From: Girardinichthys multiradiatus
Taxonomy: Eukaryota; Chordata; Actinopteri; Cyprinodontiformes; Goodeidae
Assembly: GCF_021462225.1 (NCBI RefSeq)
Contig: NC_061798.1
Span: 18,808,820-18,872,819 of the forward strand
Reading direction: 5' to 3'
Length of the DNA: 64,000 nucleotides
Shown here: one piece after another, positions 58,553 through 64,000 of the stretch
How positions within the stretch are numbered: the stretch's first letter is position 1
Layout of the letters: each line of letters opens with the position of its first letter
Notes under the pieces: generated by a model
What the model saw: the letters and a program-made list of their open reading frames with translations, nothing else
Told to the model about the DNA's origin: nothing
Database searches by the model: none
Program-made: the position numbers and the translations under genes

Positions 58553-58597
58553 GTAATTGATAATCTCCAAGATCTCAAGTTGAAGCAATGACATCTA

Positions 58598-60198
58598 CAG
58601 TGCCTTGCAAACGCATTCATACTCCTCAAACTTGTTCAGTTTCTAATTTTACAACCACAAACTTCTGTGATTTTTTTATAAAGATACTATGTGATCAACC
58701 CAAGTGTCCTGGGGTATGTAGCCACCAGCTTTGCATATCTAGAGCCAAAAAGTTTTGTCCATGCAAGATCAGACACATTAGATAAAGAACATCTATGACC
58801 ATTCTTCCAGCTATTGTCGCTTCAACTCTGACTGGCTTTCATGACTGCAGATGAAAAACATCCCCACAGCATCAAATGACCTTCACCATGCTTCAGCGTG
58901 GGAGTGGTGTGTTCAGGGTAATGTGCAGGGTTGGCTGTCTTCAGTAACTGTAGTCTTCTTGCTACTTTAAAGGCTATATTTGTGGAGTGGGCTACTAAGA
59001 GCTGTTCTGTCAACGGATTCTCCCACCTGAGCTGTGGATTTTTGCAGGTTCTTTAGAGCTACCATGGGCCATTTGGCTGCTTCTCTGATGAATTCCCTCG
59101 TGTCAGTTTAGGCAGCAGGCCATGTCTTGTTTGGATTGTCATTGTGTGATATGCTTTCCATTTTCAGCTGATGGATTGAACAGTAGTTTAGGAAATTTCC
59201 CACAAATTGAGATATTGTTTTAAAACCTAACAAAGCTTTAATTTTATTTGCTACTTTTGTTATGATTCTGGCACGTCTGCTCTACCCTGTCTCCCCGGCT
59301 GCAATCAGCAGATTAGATGCACCTGGTGGCTGCTGCAGTGTAGTGCAATCTGTGGAATGCCATACACCTGTGTCTTCCCTGATATATACCGACTCTGACA
59401 AGCAGACGGTGCCAGATTTTTGAAAGCCATTGTGTGAGTAGATATCCAGCGTTCCTTCCTGTCTGATCATTGTTCTTGACCTTGCCTTGCTTTTTGGATT
59501 TGTGCCTCTGCCTGCTCCCTGTCGGACTATTTGGATTCTGGTTGTCGACCTTGTTTCCTGCATCTGGTTTATGCCTCTGCCTGCCCCTTGCCTGACGCCT
59601 CTTGTTCCGATCGTTGACCCTGTTTCTGTCCTTGGATTATTGAGCCAGTTTAGCCCTCGGATTATTCAGCCTGGAGTCACTTCTTACCTGTGCTGTGGAG
59701 ATCACCGCCTGCCGCCCACTGAGGTTTCCCCTCTGGGTTTCAAGTTCCACTCAAGACAAAAGCAAGTTAGTGACTTTTCTGATTCCTGCAACATCTGGAG
59801 AGACTACAAGTCACTAATCCCTCTTTCTGCCTCAGTGATTCCTGGAAGCTGTGAGGAGTGTTACCTGTGTGACATTTTCCTGTGGCTGAATAAACCTTTT
59901 AAACTTTCAGTACTGTGTCTGGCTGAATCTTGGGTCCGCCTTTTTCTGATTCATAGCAACTTTATCCTTAACCTGTAGTAGTTTTCATTGTGGGGTTTCA
60001 GATTAACAAGGTACAAATGCATTCAAAAATTATAATTTCTATTTGTAAAAAGTATTAGAAAGACAGATATCCTTTTCCTTCCACATCACAATTATGTGAT
60101 ACTTTGTGGTGGGAAGTCACATAAAATCACAATAAAATACTTGAAAGTTTGTGGTCATAATGTGACAAAATAAGTAAAGGTTTAAGGGGTGTAACTGT
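58598..60198 (-). mobile_element. Tc1-like transposon split by a solo LTR
   Basis: The left end CAGTGCCTTGCAAACGCATT and the right spacer TTGTGGTCATAATGTGACAA (about 60150) frame the copy. On the - strand 58822-59013 still reads [18 protein letters not shown], the central transposase block. Without the LTR it would be about 900 bp. The extreme right terminus is lost. Confidence 0.75.
59258..59958. mobile_element. Solo LTR, 701 bp, with perfect 5-bp target duplication
   Basis: It begins TGTTATGA and ends TCATAGCA, a near-perfect TG...CA inverted terminus. ACTTT is present on both sides (59253-59257 and 59959-59963). An AATAAA lies at 59889-59894 near the 3' end, as expected for an LTR in + orientation. 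No internal gag/pol is present. A Ty3/gypsy-like origin is likely from general composition but not proven. Confidence 0.85.
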
Positions 60199-61640
60199 TT
60201 AATGAAAGGAAACCAAATAGCAAGTCAGAGTAAACTTAAATCTATTTATTTTCTCATTTTTATGGAGAGTGTAAGATCACCAGCAAATAAAATATATGGG
60301 CTTGGCATGCTGACAGGGACACTGTTGACATCTAGCCAGCAATGCAGTATTTTATGTTTCACTGAGAAACTGCTGCAGGATTTACTTCAGTCCAGTGGCC
60401 CAGGCCCATTATGCACAGGGAGAAGAACTGTAGCCAAAGTGGCAAGACTTAAAAAAGATCATGATGTTTCTGAAAAATAGGATCCAGGGTAGAAAATGTT
60501 CATCTATTTTTTTTTACCACCATTTAGTTCTCAGTTATTTAGTCCCTTATTAAGGAACAAATATAATTTTCAGTTTAGGCTTTAAAATATTATTAAATTA
60601 CATTCAGTCTGTACAATAATTCAGAAATTTAAAATGACCTCTTTTCATGATTTGAACTAAAACTTCAAAGGATCCTCTTCGATATCATACTATACTCAAA
60701 ATAAATCGTAAAAACAAACATTTTAAAAACAAGATGTCAAAGCTCTATTTGGATTTAAATGTTATCTTCACTTAAAGCTAAGGTATTTGTGGAGTAAAGG
60801 TAAAATTCTAGAAATCAGAAAGAAACTTTTCAGAAATTATACACATGACATTGCTGGTGGTTACATCAAAGTATGGCTTATGTAAAACTACCACGTACGT
60901 AGCATACAGGTCTAAAAAAAAGATTAAACTATGTGATCTTGGTTCATTCTTACTGCTTTAAAGATGAATATCTTTAAAAGTTATAGCAGATTTTAAACAA
61001 TAAAGCCGAAAACAGAGCTTATATATTGTGTTCTTGCGGCTGTGTTATTGCCACTCCAATCAAATTAAGTTTAACTACTGAAATAGTCTAATCGAATCTA
61101 ATATATGATATGATATGATGTGATATGATGTGATATGATGTGATGTGATATGATGTGATATGATATGATATGATATTTCTGCATAAAAAAACTATTTATA
61201 CAGTTGATTTTCAAGTGTTTTAGGTAAGAACTCTTAGGTGTCTTTTTCTTAGTATAACATCACCTTTGGGACAACCCTTCTAAATACCTGAGAGCAGCTG
61301 AAGGCACTGCTGTTTTTAAAAGCAAACTAAACATGTATTTATTCTGCTTGGCTTTATCTCTCTAAAGAATTTGCCTCAGCTTCCTGGTTGCTTTGACTTG
61401 TTCAAGTGAAATTACCATGCATTGTTAATATAAATGCTCTCCATGGTTCTGAAATGACAACCTCATTCCACATTTGTGTCCTTGTATGTTTTTTGAATTC
61501 AGAAATACATATTTGCAGCTTAAAGTATATAATTTACCAAGCTTTTTAAGACTAAATGTTATTAAGAGTATTTTCCTGAAACCAAATATCATCACTAACG
61601 CATTGATTATTTTTTTGCCAAAGCTCAGCAGCTCTCCTGT
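60199..61640. other. Intergenic flank upstream of lgi2
   Basis: AT-rich with a pentanucleotide array at 61103-61173. No gene recognised. Confidence 0.6.
61103..61173. repeat. (GATAT/GATGT)n pentanucleotide array
   Basis: About 14 units in which ATATG and ATGTG alternate irregularly. Confidence 0.92.
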
Positions 61641-61765
61641 TTGAAGCTGCAGCCGTATCACTCTGTGTCAGGGCTTTTCTCTTTGCTGCTGCATACTGAT
61701 GTCGCGCAGCGGCTGAGCCCGACCACCATCTCATTAGCATTTCATTCCCAGCTTCAAGGAGCAAC
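61641..61765 (+). promoter_or_regulatory. lgi2 5'UTR and proximal promoter region
   Basis: GC content rises relative to upstream sequence (GTCGCGCAGCGGCTGAGCCC near 61700). No TATA box and no clear neuronal-silencer (RE1) match were found. Confidence 0.35.
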
Positions 61766-63827
61766 ATGACACACGCTGTGCGTTGGCTGGCAGTGGTTCT
61801 TGTGTTATTGTGTCTTACAGGAGCAGCTGAATCCAAAAGGAATGTTAAATGTCCTTCAGGATGCACCTGCTCCAAGGAGACTCTCATCTGCGTGGGGGCT
61901 TCCCAGATTCCCCGGACCATACCGACTGAGATCAATTCACTGTAAGTAAACAACCAAGGTGAATGGTTTAGATAAAAATCAAAGATAAGTAATGCTTAAA
62001 GTGGGAATTAAAGCTGTCTTTGCTCTGATTTAGCCTTTGTGTGGTGTTAAGATGTCCTTTCTGTGCTTCTCAACAGAAGCGTAGTTAATGGATCCGTTGC
62101 GGAAATCACAGAGGGGATGTTTTCTCTTATGCCTTCTCTACAGCTGCTGTAAGTACCATGAAGCACAGAGCATTGTTGGTGATTATATTTTACTTACTGA
62201 CTTTCCTGGGTTTAGTTGTCCTGCCCATGAACGGGTGATACACAAATAATATACACTTTCAAAGACAGGAGGTTTTAGTTTTATTTATACTTCTTCTGCA
62301 GGCTTCTCAATGCTAATTCTTTGACCACAATCAATGATGATGCCTTCTCCGGCCTGTCTCATCTCGAGTATTTGTGAGTAAAATCTTTCACTGCTTGTTT
62401 TTGTATTTTACTATGTTTCATTAACTCTATCAGGTTTATCTAATATACCCCATCACAGACTTCTTACAGTGCATTACAAAAGTATTCATACCTTCTAATC
62501 TTTAATTTACTTTGTTGGCTTTTTTGTGATAGACTAACAAAATGTTTTGTAAAATGCAAAATAAAAGGTAGGCCTACATGGTTTTTACCCTCTTTTTCAA
62601 TCAAGTGTAGCATGCATTTGAAATCAGCCCCCTTTACTTTGTTTCACCATAAATACAATCCAGTGTCTACAAAAGTCATTTAATTAATAAATAGTCAACC
62701 TGTGCGTGATTTTATCTCAGTATGGGACCAGTTGTTCTATGAAGGCTTTAGAGATTTATTAGAGAACCTCAGTGAAGAAGAAGCAGGGATAGGTAACAGC
62801 ACAATGCCCCAAGATTTGAGTAGGTCACAGAGCATTATTCATTCATCATCTGTAAATGGAAAGAGTATGGCACAATGTCAAACTTATGAAGTGTTGGTCA
62901 TCCACCTACAGTAAAATGATGGTCTGAAAAAAGAGAGCATTAATCACAGAATCAGAATGGTAATGTTGAAGAAGCTACTGAGATCCACAGCTTAGATGCG
63001 CAAATATGTTGACAGGTAAGGTTTAGGTTGTGCTCTCAATAAATCTGGGATTTAGAAGAGTGACAAGCAGTCAGAGGTTTCTGGAATCTGTAGAAAGACT
63101 CTAAAGCTACTGTTCACGTGTGCTCCTCATTCATTGTGACTAAGCCTGAACTGTTTTGCAAAGAATTAAGTTTTATCTCTAGATATGTAGACCTGGAGAG
63201 ACATACCCCATAAGACTTGCAGCTGTTATAACAGTAAAAGGTTGTTCTACCAAGTATTGACTCAGGGGGGCTAAATAACAAGGCATGTCAGAATTGCGAT
63301 AAACATATTGTTTTCCTTCCACTTCTCAATTGTACGCTACTTTGTGGTCGTTAAACACAAAAATCCAAATAAAACATGGTGAAGTTTGTTGTTGTTATGT
63401 GACAAAAATAGTTTAAGAGGTATGCACTGCGTGCTTTTATTGTTAAGCCATATCTTATATATTGTCATTTATATGTTGCCTGTTTTTTTGTGACTAAAAC
63501 ACAGATTTATTGAACGGAACAGGATTGAAACAGTCACCAAAAATGCCTTCAGAGGTCTACGAACCCTCACCCATCTGTAAGTACTCTGCACTTGTCTCCG
63601 CTCATCACAAAAGTTAGTTCTGATAACTAAATAGATATTTCAGAGTGTTAACATGTCATACTAGTAAGCAAAATACTAAAACCGAAAATCATAAAACAAA
63701 AGAAACCCAGAGTAGTCAAACAGGCTTTAATTGTCCCTCTGTGTGTCTGGTGCAGTTCCCTGGCAAATAACAAGATACGGTTTCTGCCAAGAGATCTCTT
63801 CTTCGACTTGGATTCGTTGCTAGAGCT
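61766..63827 (+). CDS. lgi2: LGI2-like secreted leucine-rich repeat protein, exons 1-5 (3' part outside window)
   Basis: LGI proteins are secreted neuronal proteins with an N-terminal LRR domain and a C-terminal seven-bladed EPTP propeller that binds ADAM22/23-type receptors. Exons: 61766-61941, 62077-62148, 62302-62373, 63505-63576, 63756-63827. Exons 2-5 are each exactly 72 bp with the same phase, one LRR unit each, which is the hallmark of the family. Exon 1 encodes a signal peptide (MTHAVRWLAVVLVLLCLTGA) and the LRRNT cysteines (CPSGCTCSKETLIC). LRR sequence such as LLLLNANSLTTINDDAFSGL, LEYLFIERNRIETVTKNAFR and LTHLSLANNKIRFLPRDLF is closest to LGI2 (CVG in LRRNT, LVNG-type first repeat, RNAFRGL) rather than LGI1 or LGI3. 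All introns are GT-AG. The cysteine-rich LRRCT and EPTP exons should follow beyond 64000. Which teleost lgi2 duplicate this is cannot be told. Confidence 0.9.
62464..63425. mobile_element. Decayed Tc1-like transposon in lgi2 intron 3
   Basis: The left end CAGTGCATTACAAAAGTATT and the right-hand spacer AAATCCAAATAAAACATGGT, then TGTGACAAAAATAGTTTAAG, bracket about 960 bp. TTCTATGAAGGCTTTAGAGA (62735) matches the coding block also seen at 20450 and 50330. No frame survives. Confidence 0.7.
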
Positions 63828-63852
63828 GTGAGTAAGCAGTTGTGGTGTCAGC

Positions 63853-63853
63853 A

Positions 63854-63886
<33 letters not shown>

Positions 63887-63943
63887 CGTGTGTGTTTATG
63901 TGTGTGTGTGTGTGTGTGTGTGTTTGTGTGTGTTTGTGTGTGT
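63853..63943. repeat. Compound (TG)n(TA)n(TG)n microsatellite in lgi2 intron 5
   Basis: Starts 26 bp after the exon 5 donor. A TA block at 63861-63886 is flanked by TG-rich blocks. Confidence 0.92.
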
Positions 63944-64000
63944 AAGAGTCAGAGGAATAAAAAGCAGCCATCTACTTTTTCCATAATGTGTTTCAAACTA

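Overview
The window is nuclear DNA from a ray-finned fish, probably a spiny-rayed teleost. The evidence is intron-rich vertebrate genes with GT-AG introns and a dense load of teleost-type repeats: many decayed Tc1-like DNA transposons, L2-, Rex1- and RTE/Rex3-like LINEs, a tRNA-derived SINE, a solo LTR and AT-rich microsatellites. Nothing bacterial (operons, CRISPR, Shine-Dalgarno sites) is present.

Three host genes are supported. (1) mttp, the microsomal triglyceride transfer protein large subunit, is complete on the + strand at 11771-25900: 18 coding exons, all GT-AG, joining in one frame to 888 codons plus stop. (2) A c4orf54-like gene lies on the - strand at 41825-45811 as one uninterrupted 1328-codon reading frame with a DUF4585-like C-terminus. 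It converges on mttp as in the human 4q23 neighbourhood. (3) The 5' part of an lgi2-like gene is on the + strand at 61766-63827: the signal-peptide/LRRNT exon and four exact 72-bp leucine-rich-repeat exons. The remaining exons lie beyond the window.

Layout: 1-8.7 kb is a transposon graveyard holding the best preserved mobile gene, a DD38E Tc1-like transposase (6520-7578) whose natural start is frameshifted. An unrelated 630-bp element with ~85-bp inverted ends is at 10.36-10.99 kb. mttp fills 11.5-27 kb and has Tc1 debris in introns 1, 9, 13 and 15. The 27.5-41.8 kb interval has no recognised protein gene. It holds Tc1 and LINE fragments, a CCAAT/TATA promoter-like sequence at 37.22-37.40 kb, and a possible minus-strand terminal exon at 35.65-35.94 kb. 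c4orf54 occupies 41.8-45.8 kb. The 48.4-52.9 kb interval is a nested L2/SINE/Tc1 block, and 56.1-60.2 kb is an RTE-like LINE followed by a Tc1 copy split by a solo LTR with a perfect target-site duplication. lgi2 closes the window.

The genes do not form a pathway. MTTP loads lipid onto apoB in the liver and intestinal ER. C4orf54 is poorly characterised, and muscle expression is reported for it. LGI2 is a secreted neuronal protein. No clearly new biological system was found. The best leads are the orphan promoter-like sequence, the possible spliced 3' end of c4orf54, the transposase whose C-terminal codons sit inside its inverted repeat, two perfect 19-bp hairpins and an AT-rich palindromic minisatellite.
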